DNA of 52,096 nucleotides from Calothrix rhizosoleniae SC01 (GTDB lineage Bacteria; Cyanobacteriota; Cyanobacteriia; Cyanobacteriales; Nostocaceae): NCBI RefSeq assembly GCF_900185595.1, contig NZ_FYBH01000138.1, positions 1 to 52,096 of the forward strand, read 5' to 3'. Shown piece by piece: positions 33,868 to 43,293 of this stretch (position 1 is its first letter; each line of letters starts with the position of its first letter). The notes under the pieces were generated by a model. It saw only the letters and a program-made list of their open reading frames with translations, ran no database searches and was not told where the DNA came from. The position numbers and the translations under genes were made by a program.

Positions 33868-34112
33868 TATGGCACTACGCAATTATGCTAGGACATTATT
33901 GAAGACCCAAACCTATGAGCAGTAAACTTATTACTCCTTCGGAGTTCACCATTTGCTTTATGCCGGGGAACCCCTATGGGTTGCGCCACTTGCTTTATGC
34001 CGGGGAACCCCTATGGGTTGCGCCACTTGCTTTATGCCGGGAAACCCGTCCACCGCAATGGCTTACCGTCCACCGCAATGGTTCACTTATTACTTGCCCG
34101 TAGCCCTATATA
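33868..34112 (+). mobile_element. TATAGC-type repeat, copy c (with enlarged hairpin cassette)
   Basis: The ends match copy a: GGCACTACGCAATTATG at the left, CAGTAAACTTATTACT in the middle, TTATTACTTGCCCGTAGCC then CTATATA at the right. The cassette starts CTCCTTCGGAG and has two exact 37-bp units (33953-33989, 33990-34026) of the GCCGGGGAACCCC hairpin plus GGGTTGCGCCAC, where copy a has one. It lies between the devC-like and devA-like genes. The flanks 33691-33867 and 34113-34357 hold only AT-rich sequence, a palindrome AAAAGTTAACTTTT at 33706, and a tgatcac doublet at about 34319. Confidence 0.72.
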
Positions 34113-34357
34113 TTTTTGATTACCAATTCTGGGAAAACTATATCTGGTATCTGCCGCACCTTGAGGGAAAAACCAACTAAATTTTTGGGGAATAAAAACA
34201 TTTTGTAATTTAAACCTCTCTACCGCAGTTGCGATGAAGTGGCTTAGATCACAGGATGAATGTCAATTCAGGGGGATTATTCAATCACAGGGCTGCTCCA
34301 TATTTTAGGTGGTAAGACTGATCACTGATCACTGACAACTAATAAATATTTACTAAA

Positions 34358-35128
34358 ATGACCTCTTCTCAAGTTAGATTGATAAAGAATTCTAGAATTC
34401 ACAAATGGAAATATTCTCAGTCTATTGATGAATTAACTACAGTGAAAACCTGTGCCATCGCAGCCAGAGACATAAAAATGGTTTATAAATCTGGTCTTGC
34501 AAGTTTTGTGGCGCTTAAGGGAATAGACTTAAACATTCCTCAGGGTGCAATTCAATTGTTAATGGGACCATCTGGATCAGGCAAAACAACTTTACTATCA
34601 ATTTTGGCAGGGATTTTAACTCCCACAAGTGGTAGTGTACATTTGCTAGGTAAAGATATTACTAGCATGTCTAGTAAAAATTTATCTAAATTTAGGCGAG
34701 ATACCATAGGATTTATATTTCAGGGTTTTAATCTATTTCCCGCATTAACGGCGGCGGAGAACGTAGAAGTAGCATTGAATATTAAAGGCATTAAAGGTAA
34801 GCCAGCACGCCAACAATCTCTGAATTTACTAGATAAGGTTGGTTTAGCCGATAAAGCAAATAGCCTACCTGGTAACTTATCTGGAGGACAAAAACAAAGA
34901 ATTGCCATTGCTCGCGCCTTAGCTGGTAATCCTCCACTGATTATGGCTGATGAACCTACTGCTGCTCTTGATTCCCACAATGGACAACTGGTTATTGATC
35001 TATTATGTCAATTGGCAAAGAAAGAAGGGACTACTGTAGTTATTGTCACCCACGATTCTCGCATTAAAAAGTTTGCTGACTATGTTACGGAGATGGAAGA
35101 TGGGTTGATTAACACTGATTCTATATAA
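34358..35128 (+). CDS. devA: DevA-type ABC transporter ATP-binding protein
   Basis: A 256-residue ATPase of the LolD/MacB/DevA class. Seen: Walker A GPSGSGKTTLL (about 70-80), Q-loop FQGFNLFPALTAAENV, signature LSGGQKQRIAIARALAG (about 173-189), Walker B LIMADEPTAALDS, and H-loop VTHDSR. It should power the DevC-type permease encoded upstream; the pair fits an MacB-like exporter. The first 35 residues are an extension before the usual start. ATG at 34358 has a poor ribosome-binding site, and later starts are possible. It is separated from devC by a mobile repeat. Confidence 0.87.
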   Translation: MTSSQVRLIKNSRIHKWKYSQSIDELTTVKTCAIAARDIKMVYKSGLASFVALKGIDLNIPQGAIQLLMGPSGSGKTTLLSILAGILTPTSGSVHLLGKDITSMSSKNLSKFRRDTIGFIFQGFNLFPALTAAENVEVALNIKGIKGKPARQQSLNLLDKVGLADKANSLPGNLSGGQKQRIAIARALAGNPPLIMADEPTAALDSHNGQLVIDLLCQLAKKEGTTVVIVTHDSRIKKFADYVTEMEDGLINTDSI

Positions 35129-35222
35129 TTGTTGACTGCTCCCCTGCCTGAAGACGAGGGGATTCTACAAAGATGCTACGGGACGGGTTAAAACCGCGTC
35201 GCTTTGCTTACGATTAAAAGTT
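35129..35222 (+). mobile_element. Candidate IS200/IS605 left-end remnant
   Basis: GTTGACTGCTCCCCTGCC, then GAAGACGAGGGGATTC with a CTCCCC/GGGG stem, then GGGACGGGTTAAAACCGCGTC, is the kind of sequence found at ends of tnpB-type elements in cyanobacteria. No ORF is associated. The call rests on recollection of the pattern. Confidence 0.4.
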
Positions 35223-35223
35223 T

Positions 35224-35314
35224 TATATCACTACCACAGCACGTTATGAAATTATTGAAGGGTCAAACCTATGAACAGTAAACTTATTAACTATTACTTA
35301 TTACTTATTGCTTG
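35224..35314 (+). mobile_element. TATAGC-type repeat, copy d (degenerate)
   Basis: TTATATCACTACCACAGCAC at the left, GAAATTATTGAAGGGTC and AACCTATGAACAGTAAACTTATT in the middle, and TATTACTTATTACTTATTGC at the right correspond to the element, with several substitutions. It lies directly after the TnpB-like remnant and before the pcrA promoter. Confidence 0.6.
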
Positions 35315-35430
35315 AGTCTTTATCGTTCCGGTGTCGGTTTAATATTGTAACCTGAACAATAGGGCAATGTCTGCCAACAAGCCGCGTTGAGTCTACGCTA
35401 TTGCTTGTATTTTTGTTCTACCCTAGTACC

Positions 35431-37764
35431 ATGACAACAACCAACCAATTCCTCAGCCATCTTAATCCCAGTCAACGCCGTGCTGTTGAGCATTTTTGTG
35501 GTCCGTTACTAGTTGTTGCTGGTGCAGGTTCCGGTAAAACGCGGGCATTGACTTATCGAATTGCTAATTTAATTTTGCAACACCGTGTCGATCCAGAAAA
35601 TATCCTGGCGGTTACTTTTACGAACAAAGCTGCACGGGAGATGAAGGAAAGAATTCAGAAGTTATTTGCTGAACAATTGGCAATGTCTGAATATGGCGAA
35701 AAGTTTGAGCTGCTACCAGAGTATGAACAAACTCAACTCAAATCAAGGGTTTGGCGCAATTATATTAAGGAAATGTGGGTGGGTACTTTCCACAGCTTGC
35801 TAGCTCGTGTGCTGCGATTTGATGTGGAAAAATATCAAGATGAGAAGGGACGGAAGTGGGATCGTAATTTTTCTATTTTTGATGAGTCTGATGCTCAAAG
35901 CTTAGTGAAGGAAATTGTCACTAAGCAATTAAATTTGGATGATAAGAAGTTTGAACCCCGTTCTGTGCGTTATGCCATTAGTAATGCCAAAAACCAAGGC
36001 TTTTCCCCTAAAGAATTGGAGTTAGAACGACAGGATTATAAAGGAAGGGTTATTGCTCAAGTCTATGGTCATTATCAAGATAGGCTGGCAGAAAATAATG
36101 CTTTAGATTTTGATGATTTAATATTACTACCCACCAGGCTGTTCCAACAAAATGACCAGGTATTAGGCTATTGGCATCGTAAGTTTCGCCATATTCTGGT
36201 AGATGAATATCAAGATACTAACCGCACCCAATATGAATTAATCCGCCAATTGGTAACAAATGGGGAACAGAAAAAGAGTAATTGGGATTGGGAACAGCGT
36301 TCTGTTTTTGTGGTGGGGGATGCGGATCAATCAATTTATTCCTTTAGGATGGCAGATTTCACCATCTTGTTAGAGTTTCAGCAAGATTTTGGGGATGGGT
36401 TGGCAGATGAAGATACCCGCAGTATGGTCAAACTGGAGGAAAATTACCGTTCCTGTGAAAATATTCTCCAAGCTGCAAATGAACTAATTGAGAATAATAC
36501 TCAACGAATTGATAAAATACTTAAAGCCACTCGGGGAGCTGGGGATTTAATTTATTGCCATAGAGCCGATGATGAGGTGGCTGAGGCTCAGTTTCTAATT
36601 AATCAAATTCAGAACCTGGAGAGTCAAAACCCAGAGTTGGATTGGGGTAGTTTTGCCATTCTCTACAGAACCAACGCCCAATCTCGCCCCTTTGAAGATA
36701 TTCTAGTCCGTCGGGGTATTCCCTATACTGTGGTGGGTGGTTTGAAATTTTACGATCGCAAAGAGATTAAAGATGTGCTGGGTTATTTAAGAGCGATCGC
36801 GAATCCATCAGATACGGTCAGCTTATTACGAGTAATTAATACTCCCCGTCGGGGAATTGGTAAAACCACCATTGAAAATTTGCTCAATGCTTCCCAGGAA
36901 TTGGGTATGCCATTGTGGGAAATACTGAGTGATGAAACATCAGTTAATACATTAGCTGGAAGGGCGGCAAAATCGATCAAGGGTTTTGCTCACATGATTG
37001 CTAAGTGGCGAGAGGAAATAACTACCCTACCTGTGAGCCAATTGGTGCAAGATGTCTTAGAAGCATCGGGTTATGTTGATGATTTAAAAAAGCAGGGCAC
37101 GGAGGAAGCAGAAAACCGCTTGCAGAACGTCCAGGAATTATTTAACGCTGTGTTGCAATTTGAAGAAGAAAATGAAGAGGTAAACTTACAAAATTTCCTG
37201 GCTAGTACTGCTCTTAGTTCCGATTTAGATAACTTGAAAGAAGGGGATGCAGCAGTGTCCTTGATGACATTACACGCATCTAAAGGACTGGAATTTCCTG
37301 TGGTTTGCGTTGTGGGGTTAGAACAGGGATTATTCCCCAATTACCGTTCCATGAATGATCCTGCTGCCTTAGAGGAAGAACGTCGCTTGTGTTACGTCGG
37401 AATTACCCGTGCCCAAGAAAAATTATACCTTTCCCATGCTCGTGAACGCCGCTTGTATGGTTATAGAGAACCTGCCGTGCGATCGCAATTTTTAGGAGAA
37501 TTACCAGAGGAATTATTGACAACCCAATTCGGTCGGCGCAAAAATTATCCTCAGGGTAATGGTAGCAGAGTAACTCCATCTCACAAAGGTAATAAAGTTG
37601 AACCACAGGATTGGCAAGTAGGGAATAAAGTTTTACATAAGACCTTTGGTATCGGTGAAATTACCCACATATTTGGTGGAAATAATAAAATTTCTCTGGC
37701 AGTTAAATTTGATAACTTGGGGCAAAAAATTGTTAATCCAGCCCAGCTACAAAGTATGAGTTGA
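35431..37764 (+). CDS. pcrA: DNA helicase PcrA/UvrD
   Basis: A 777-residue superfamily I 3'-5' helicase. Seen: LNPSQRRAVEH, Walker A AGAGSGKTRALTYRI (about 30-45), motif II VDEYQDTN, motif III VFVVGDADQSIYSFR, motif VI CYVGITRAQEKLYLSHA, and a C-terminal Tudor-like tail (DWQVGNKVLHKTFGIGEITHIFG) that contacts RNA polymerase in PcrA/UvrD. It acts in nucleotide excision repair and removal of RecA filaments. ATG at 35431 is chosen over the TTG at 35401. A G-rich heptamer array follows the stop. Confidence 0.96.
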   Translation: MTTTNQFLSHLNPSQRRAVEHFCGPLLVVAGAGSGKTRALTYRIANLILQHRVDPENILAVTFTNKAAREMKERIQKLFAEQLAMSEYGEKFELLPEYEQTQLKSRVWRNYIKEMWVGTFHSLLARVLRFDVEKYQDEKGRKWDRNFSIFDESDAQSLVKEIVTKQLNLDDKKFEPRSVRYAISNAKNQGFSPKELELERQDYKGRVIAQVYGHYQDRLAENNALDFDDLILLPTRLFQQNDQVLGYWHRKFRHILVDEYQDTNRTQYELIRQLVTNGEQKKSNWDWEQRSVFVVGDADQSIYSFRMADFTILLEFQQDFGDGLADEDTRSMVKLEENYRSCENILQAANELIENNTQRIDKILKATRGAGDLIYCHRADDEVAEAQFLINQIQNLESQNPELDWGSFAILYRTNAQSRPFEDILVRRGIPYTVVGGLKFYDRKEIKDVLGYLRAIANPSDTVSLLRVINTPRRGIGKTTIENLLNASQELGMPLWEILSDETSVNTLAGRAAKSIKGFAHMIAKWREEITTLPVSQLVQDVLEASGYVDDLKKQGTEEAENRLQNVQELFNAVLQFEEENEEVNLQNFLASTALSSDLDNLKEGDAAVSLMTLHASKGLEFPVVCVVGLEQGLFPNYRSMNDPAALEEERRLCYVGITRAQEKLYLSHARERRLYGYREPAVRSQFLGELPEELLTTQFGRRKNYPQGNGSRVTPSHKGNKVEPQDWQVGNKVLHKTFGIGEITHIFGGNNKISLAVKFDNLGQKIVNPAQLQSMS

Positions 37765-37778
37765 ATAACGCTCTGAAT

Positions 37779-37840
37779 GCAGGAGAGCAGGGGAGCAGAG
37801 AGCGGGAAACAGGGAGCAGGGAGCAGGGAGCAGGGAAAGT
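37779..37840. repeat. G-rich heptamer array after pcrA
   Basis: At least three exact gggagca units (37808-37834) sit within a longer degenerate run beginning gcaggagagcaggggagcagag. It starts 15 bp after the pcrA stop. The rest of the spacer to 38002 is AT-rich with ttattact direct repeats. Confidence 0.65.
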
Positions 37841-38002
37841 CATTTTGATGACAAAAATTGGATAATTTATTTTTTGGAGTTCCCTAATTATTTTTCTTCG
37901 TGAATGAAGAGGCTTTATACCAGTTTCCGGCTCGAGCATTACTTATTACTTATTATTTTTTACTTATTACTTAATTGAGCCCGTTGGCGCTTGTAGTGCA
38001 TA

Positions 38003-38437
38003 TCAGTCTTCAAATTCCTCAGTCATACCGGGATTAATCAGGGTAATATCATATTCACTAGAATCAGTATTTCCTACGGGCCCAGTGTCGTTTTTAAGTA
38101 AGTAATAAATAGCTCGTACCTGAGGGCCAAAGACAATTTCGTCTTCGTTTTGCAGATCGTGATTTGCCATCTTGCGCCCGTTAATCATCAAACCATTGAC
38201 ACTATTTTTACCTTTACCATCACCATCAACAATCCGATAATAATAACTTTGGGGATCGCCTTGTTCTACACACTTAATTAATGTAGCATGACGGCGGGAA
38301 ACAAACTGAGATATGAGGCGAATATCATTATGTCTATCCCTACCAATGGAATAGAGGGGGTGGATGAGGGTAAATTCTTTTCGTCCTTGATCGTCCTCAA
38401 CGATCAATAGATGGTTGGGATTATTGTCTATTACCAT
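38003..38437 (-). CDS. FHA domain-containing protein
   Basis: A 144-residue protein made up of one forkhead-associated domain: YSIGRDRHNDIRLISQFVSRRHATLIKC (about 27-55) with the Arg, Ser and His that bind phosphothreonine, and GLMINGRKMANHDLQNEDEIVFG (about 85-107). The short acidic tail ends TEEFED. Such proteins bind phosphorylated partners. A kinase partner is not in the window. It is a single gene between pcrA and the copper ATPase. Confidence 0.92.
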   Translation of the reverse strand: MVIDNNPNHLLIVEDDQGRKEFTLIHPLYSIGRDRHNDIRLISQFVSRRHATLIKCVEQGDPQSYYYRIVDGDGKGKNSVNGLMINGRKMANHDLQNEDEIVFGPQVRAIYYLLKNDTGPVGNTDSSEYDITLINPGMTEEFED

Positions 38438-38532
38438 TGAAAAATTATTAATATCTTCACTAAAAAATACCGTTAATCAAAATTTGTTATTTTTTGGAGA
38501 CAAAGCAGATCTCAAAAAAAATGTGATCTGAG

Positions 38533-38562
38533 TTGTTACCAACTGCCAGGAGTTGGTAACAA
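38533..38562 (-). terminator. Perfect hairpin downstream of the copper ATPase
   Basis: TTGTTACCAACT (38533-38544) and AGTTGGTAACAA (38551-38562) pair exactly around a 6-nt loop. On the minus strand this lies 55 bp after the ATPase stop and is followed about 15 bp later by a run of eight T. It is a likely terminator between the ATPase and FHA genes. Confidence 0.65.
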
Positions 38563-38617
38563 TTGACTCTCGACTTAAGTTTAACTGAGATGCAGCACAG
38601 ATGTCTAAAACTAAATA

Positions 38618-41035
38618 TTAGGGGCGATTCAAGTTTTTCAGTAACAAAGAATTGCTCACAACACTCACAGAACTAAAAGCCATTAATCCAGCAGCACCCC
38701 CAGGACTCAGAGCAAAACCCATGCTAGGTAATAAAATTCCTGCGGCTAGGGGAATTCCCAAGGTATTGTAAGCAAATGCCCAAAATAAGTTTTGGCGAAT
38801 TTTGTTAAATGTAGCTCTACTTAGCTGAATAGATGCTACCACATCAGTTAAGCGATCACTCATTAAAACAATTTCTGCGGTTTCCATTGCCACATCGGTG
38901 CCAGATTTTAAGGCAATGCCTACATCAGCTTGAGATAGAGCAGGAGCGTCGTTAATACCGTCTCCCACCATCGCCACGGACATTAAAGATTCCTGGGAGG
39001 AAACATTTGTTGCCAGTTTTCCTTGCTGTAGTTCTTGGATGGTAGCAGCTTTTTTGGCAGGGGGTACACCAGCAATGATATCCATACTATTTAATCCCAG
39101 TTGGTTGCCAATGGTGTTAGCGACTTCTTGACGATCCCCAGATAGGAGCATGATCCGTAAACCCATGTTTTGTAGCTGTTCTACGGTTGTTTTTGCATCT
39201 TTTCTCAAGGGATCGCTAACTGCAATTATTCCTATCAATTGCTCGTCTCTAGCGACACCAACTATGGTTTTGCCCAACTTGGCGAAGACATTAGCTTGTT
39301 CCTCTGCGGCTGGAGGAATAGCAATTCCATGCCCTTGTAACCACTTCCAGTTACCCAATAAAACCAAGGAATTATCTACCATTGCAGATACCCCCAATCC
39401 TGGTTCAGTATGAAATTCAGTGGCGGTGGGGATCGCTAATTGCTGCTGTTGAGCTGCGGTTTGAATCGCATTTGCTAGAGGATGGGAAGTACCGCTTTCT
39501 ACGGCTGCAGCTAGTTGGAGTAAGCTATTGGCAGTGAGATTTGCTGATGGTAAAGGTAGGCAATCAGTAACCGTGGGTTTACCAGTTGTCAGGGTTCCTG
39601 TTTTATCAAAGACTACCGTATCCAGACGATGAACCTTCTCCAGCACATCACCACCTTTAATTAGTAAACCCCTTTCAGCACCCATTGCTGTACCCACCAA
39701 AATTGCTGTGGGTGTAGCAAGTCCTAAAGCACAGGGACAAGCAACAACCATAACAGCGATCGCTAACTTTAAACTTAGTAATAGTCCGGCGTATGTAGTG
39801 GGAATTTCCTGGTTTGTTAACCCGAAAGGAGAGAGTTGTTGGTGAGCTATGGGATTGACAATATCTGGCCAAATATGAGTACCGAAAAAGTACCAAAATA
39901 GACATGTGAGGATGGAGGCTGTTAACACCCCGTAGGTAAAGTAACCAGCCACCGTATCTGCTAATTTCTGTACAGGAGCTTTGCGGGTTTGGGCTGCTTC
40001 CACTAAAGCAATGATATGTGCCAAAGTAGTATCTCCACCAGTGCGAGTAGCTTGAATTGCGATCGCTCCTGATTGATTGATCGTACCAGCAGTCACACCA
40101 TCCCCTACCTGTTTACTAATAGGTACAGATTCCCCACTCAACATGGATTCATCAATGCTAGTTTGCCCTGACATTACCTCACCATCAACGGGAATCTTCT
40201 CTCCTGGTAAAACTTGCAACCATTCCCCTACCTTTACCTGTTCAGCAGGAATTTCCACCATCCCCGCACCTTTCTGAGATGATTGGGGATTAGCAATCAA
40301 GCGAGCGATGGGGGGTTGTAATGACATTAATTGCTTAAATGCAGCAGCTGCACGACCCTTTGCTTGTTGTTCCAAGGTTTTTCCCAAGAGAATAAAACCC
40401 AGCATCATTACCGGCTCATCAAAAAAGCATTCCCAGCCTATCTGGGGGAATATTAATGCCACCAAGCTCGCGGTATAAGCCGTTAGGGTTCCCAAACCCA
40501 CTAGACTGTTCATATTGGGTGCATTACGTCGCCAACTTAGCCACCCATCTACCAAAATTGAACGACCCGGAAATAATAATGTTACCGTTGCTAGTCCAAA
40601 ATGAAACCAAATATTATGCAAAAACATTAAGGACGAACCAGCAATAGTTCCAAAATGCCCAATTAAGGATAAAAATAACAGTACTCCAGCAATAATTAAT
40701 TTTCGCCATGCAGACTGCATCTGTGTGTGCTGTTGAGTTTCAGAAGTATCTGCCAATATTCTATTTGTAGCTCGGGGTTGACTGGGAAATCCCACAGATG
40801 TTAGTTGCTTTGCCAAAGCTTGGGCATCAACTATACCCAGTTCTGACTCCACAACAGCTACTTCTGTTGCTAAATTCACACAAGCATTCCTAACCCCTGG
40901 ATACTGATTCAGTTGCTTCTCCACTGATTTAACACAGCCAGCACATTTCATTCCCCCAACATCCAAGGTAATTTTTTCTGTATTTACCGTTGGGGTTTTT
41001 TCTGTAGGTTCCTTGGTTCTGGGGACAATTTGCAT
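38618..41035 (-). CDS. ctaA: Copper-transporting P1B-type ATPase (CtaA-like)
   Basis: An 805-residue heavy-metal ATPase. Seen: an N-terminal HMA domain with CAGC ([16 protein letters not shown], about 28-43), eight membrane segments, TGES-like LSGESVP, the copper motif CPC in [14 protein letters not shown], the phosphorylation site DKTGTLT, the HP locus TSHPLA, and [10 protein letters not shown]. CtaA imports copper for plastocyanin and cytochrome oxidase, while PacS acts at the thylakoid. The N terminus ([11 protein letters not shown]) is closer to CtaA as I recall it, so the symbol is likely but not certain. ATG start. A hairpin follows it. Confidence 0.92.
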   Translation of the reverse strand: MQIVPRTKEPTEKTPTVNTEKITLDVGGMKCAGCVKSVEKQLNQYPGVRNACVNLATEVAVVESELGIVDAQALAKQLTSVGFPSQPRATNRILADTSETQQHTQMQSAWRKLIIAGVLLFLSLIGHFGTIAGSSLMFLHNIWFHFGLATVTLLFPGRSILVDGWLSWRRNAPNMNSLVGLGTLTAYTASLVALIFPQIGWECFFDEPVMMLGFILLGKTLEQQAKGRAAAAFKQLMSLQPPIARLIANPQSSQKGAGMVEIPAEQVKVGEWLQVLPGEKIPVDGEVMSGQTSIDESMLSGESVPISKQVGDGVTAGTINQSGAIAIQATRTGGDTTLAHIIALVEAAQTRKAPVQKLADTVAGYFTYGVLTASILTCLFWYFFGTHIWPDIVNPIAHQQLSPFGLTNQEIPTTYAGLLLSLKLAIAVMVVACPCALGLATPTAILVGTAMGAERGLLIKGGDVLEKVHRLDTVVFDKTGTLTTGKPTVTDCLPLPSANLTANSLLQLAAAVESGTSHPLANAIQTAAQQQQLAIPTATEFHTEPGLGVSAMVDNSLVLLGNWKWLQGHGIAIPPAAEEQANVFAKLGKTIVGVARDEQLIGIIAVSDPLRKDAKTTVEQLQNMGLRIMLLSGDRQEVANTIGNQLGLNSMDIIAGVPPAKKAATIQELQQGKLATNVSSQESLMSVAMVGDGINDAPALSQADVGIALKSGTDVAMETAEIVLMSDRLTDVVASIQLSRATFNKIRQNLFWAFAYNTLGIPLAAGILLPSMGFALSPGGAAGLMAFSSVSVVSNSLLLKNLNRP

Positions 41036-41154
41036 GGGAAATGTTTGATTAGTTACGAAATTTCAGCGCCCAATTAAATGCGCCTCTATTTCGAGGTTAG
41101 GCTAAATTCGGGAATAAGACAGGTAGTCAGAGACATTAATTTTTGTGAAGATGT

Positions 41155-41337
41155 TCATGAACCTGTGGAGTTGTTCCCTTTGCTACCACGCAAATAACTC
41201 AGGTAAATTAATACTGTGAATTGTAATGGGATCATTACCATTTCGCCCTGCCAAAAATGATTAATTTCTAAATTAGAGATGGTACTAAAATAGCCACAAC
41301 TTATGAGAGCTAGGAATACAAGATAAATATACCTCAT
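41155..41337 (-). CDS. Small hypothetical membrane protein
   Basis: A 60-residue open frame (MRYIYLVFLALISCGYFSTISN) with an N-terminal hydrophobic segment (about 4-19) and a second (about 33-49), ending in a polar tail. It begins with ATG after a TTTTGGA/TTTTAGA heptamer array (41342-41370). No strong ribosome-binding site is seen. It could be a real small protein or chance. Not recognised. Confidence 0.4.
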   Translation of the reverse strand: MRYIYLVFLALISCGYFSTISNLEINHFWQGEMVMIPLQFTVLIYLSYLRGSKGNNSTGS

Positions 41338-41446
41338 ACCATTTTGGATTTTAGATTTTGGATTTTAGATCGTGAATCATAAGGAAGAAGGAGTTGCTTA
41401 TAACTTTTCCATCGGGATTTCCTTCATATTGGCTTTTAGACAAATT

Positions 41447-41722
41447 TCAAAACCAACCTTGCTTATTAGTAAAATAGTTATCTATGAATTCTTCATGGCT
41501 CTTATTTAAATAAATAATTCCTTCAACTAAGCCCACAACTTGCATAATCAATAATGTAAATCCATAGGAGAAATAGCCTCCAAGAATAGAGATAATTATT
41601 GTTAATATTCCTTCTGCTGTATACCCCAGAATGAATTTATGGATACCAAGACTACCAAAAATAATAGCTCCGTAACCGGCTAAAAGTTGCTTAGCTGCGT
41701 AATTAGAGTTGAGATTTGCCAT
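41447..41722 (-). CDS. TM2 domain-containing protein
   Basis: A 91-residue protein with the TM2 fold: two membrane segments joined by a short loop (AGYGAIIFGSLGIHKFILGYTAEGILTIIISILGGYFSYGFTLLIMQVVGLVEGIIYL, about 15-70) carrying the GxxGIHKFxLG motif. The function of TM2 proteins in bacteria is not established. It ends in KQGWF. ATG start. The upstream 1.5-kb spacer holds its promoter, not identified. Confidence 0.88.
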   Translation of the reverse strand: MANLNSNYAAKQLLAGYGAIIFGSLGIHKFILGYTAEGILTIIISILGGYFSYGFTLLIMQVVGLVEGIIYLNKSHEEFIDNYFTNKQGWF

Positions 41723-43293
41723 AAAAAATATCTACCACTCGTGGGGAATTTAACAGTTAAAAATATCAGCGACAACAGAATATATGTGAACTAAGATGAA
41801 CTGTCAATAGCTACATAGCTAGAGCAATGATTCACAATGCTTTAATATATTCTTCTACAACTATGAATTTAAATTATGATGACAATTCTGAATTGAAGTA
41901 AATCTGTTCCAAGCGGACTATATAACGCTATACGCAAGTAATAAGTGATAAGTTTACTGCTTATAGGTTTCAGACTTCAAAAATGTCCTAACATAATTGC
42001 CTAATGCTATATATTAAGTTTTGAATTTAGATAATTTTCTGAGTAAATTAAATCTGCTACATAGAAATTCAAAGGTTAATACATTATCAGTACTGACACA
42101 AAATTTACGTAATTAATTAATGACAAACGATAGAGACATAATCGCCTCCAACTCTGGTATTTCTTCCCTACACGGAGACTGTTGCGAGTAAAGCGCAGTA
42201 TCCCCGTCGCCATGAAAATTTTCCTCGCATAAGTTCGCATAAGCAAGAAACCCATTATTTTGTAGGTTCCTAGTAGTTTAAACCAACGATTTTACATAAA
42301 AATCGGGTTAATATACGTAATTCCTAGCTATATTACTTTTTACATATAAATTAGATAAATCCCGGACTATCAGGGAATCTATTTTGTGTAATTGCAAGAT
42401 TCTGGCTAAGGAAATTTACTACTAATTTGCATAGGATTTATGAAGGCGGGATGAATAAACCATTCATTATATGAATCATACATGAATGGTAATGGCAGTT
42501 TCTGTGGAGGTGATTACCTCTATAATTGAAACCAATATGTTTTAGGTAAGCAGATTGTATGCTATTTATCCAGATGTCGTTGATAAAGAAAGTATTAATT
42601 TTTATTGGATTTACAAAGAGAATATAAAGTGACTTGAAGCACACATTCGGAAATTCAGATAATCTTCAATATCCTACTGTGAGTAGCTAAGTTTGATGGC
42701 AAGGATTATGATTATTTAGTAACATTGATAATTAAATATTTCCTCGAACTAATCAATCTGGACTGACTATAGAACTATTTAGGTATTACTAGTAACTAAA
42801 TATAGCCATGAATAGCAATTATTAACCCCTATTGTCAATTATAGTTAGCCAAATAGGGGCATATGCAATCAAGCAAAATTTTGTCATCTTTTGCAATATA
42901 AACCAACTGGATAATCACAGATATATCATAAGCACTCCGTCTTTATCCCCAAATTCTTTGTAGATTGAGTACAAATCCAGGTAAAACATTTTCTCCAGAA
43001 AGAGTTGGAGGTAATTTCAAAACTTACACCTCTCGTCCTGAATGATAAATTTCTACTTCCTGTTTTTTTCTGTTTATCAACCACTCTAATCGACACCCAT
43101 TTTTTGTCATGGGAATATTTGCCGTTTTTGTTCGCTGACTGATGCTATAACAAATCTATATCCATTTTTGCACTACCATAAAAGCACATAAAAGTATTAA
43201 ATGACTGCATTTTTCTGCAAACCTTCAGCCGCCAAAATATGATTATTAACTTGCTTAATCTCCTCCCTTTATTCTGTAAATTCAGGTTATAGT
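41723..43293. other. 1.5-kb repeat-bearing spacer without a supported gene
   Basis: Apart from repeat copy e, this AT-rich region has a GC-richer island at about 42141-42255, a small hairpin GAGGT/ACCTC near 42507-42520, and a short open stretch 42546-42632 (28 codons ending YAIYPDVVDKESINFYWIYKENIK) that reads like the tail of a lost protein. Nothing is strong enough to call a gene. It lies between a CPBP protease gene and the TM2 gene, both on the minus strand. Confidence 0.45.
41919..42014 (-). mobile_element. TATAGC-type repeat, copy e (no cassette)
   Basis: Read on the minus strand: ATATAGCATTAGGCAATTATG, AGGACATTTTTGAAG, AACCTATAAGCAGTAAACTT, ATCACTTATTACTTGCG, TATAGCGTTATA. It is a complete copy about 95 bp long with TATAGC-type inverted ends and without the hairpin cassette. 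Confidence 0.68.

Noticed and set aside
33953-34060. Tandem 37-bp units with palindromes, looking at first like a small CRISPR array
   Set aside because: The units are directly adjacent with no variable spacers, and the same cassette occurs at 16399-16606 inside the same repeat. It is a repeat cassette.
42438-42644. 68-codon minus-strand open frame in the large spacer
   Set aside because: Odd composition (many Asn, His, Ile), no ribosome-binding site, and overlaps a more protein-like stretch on the other strand.
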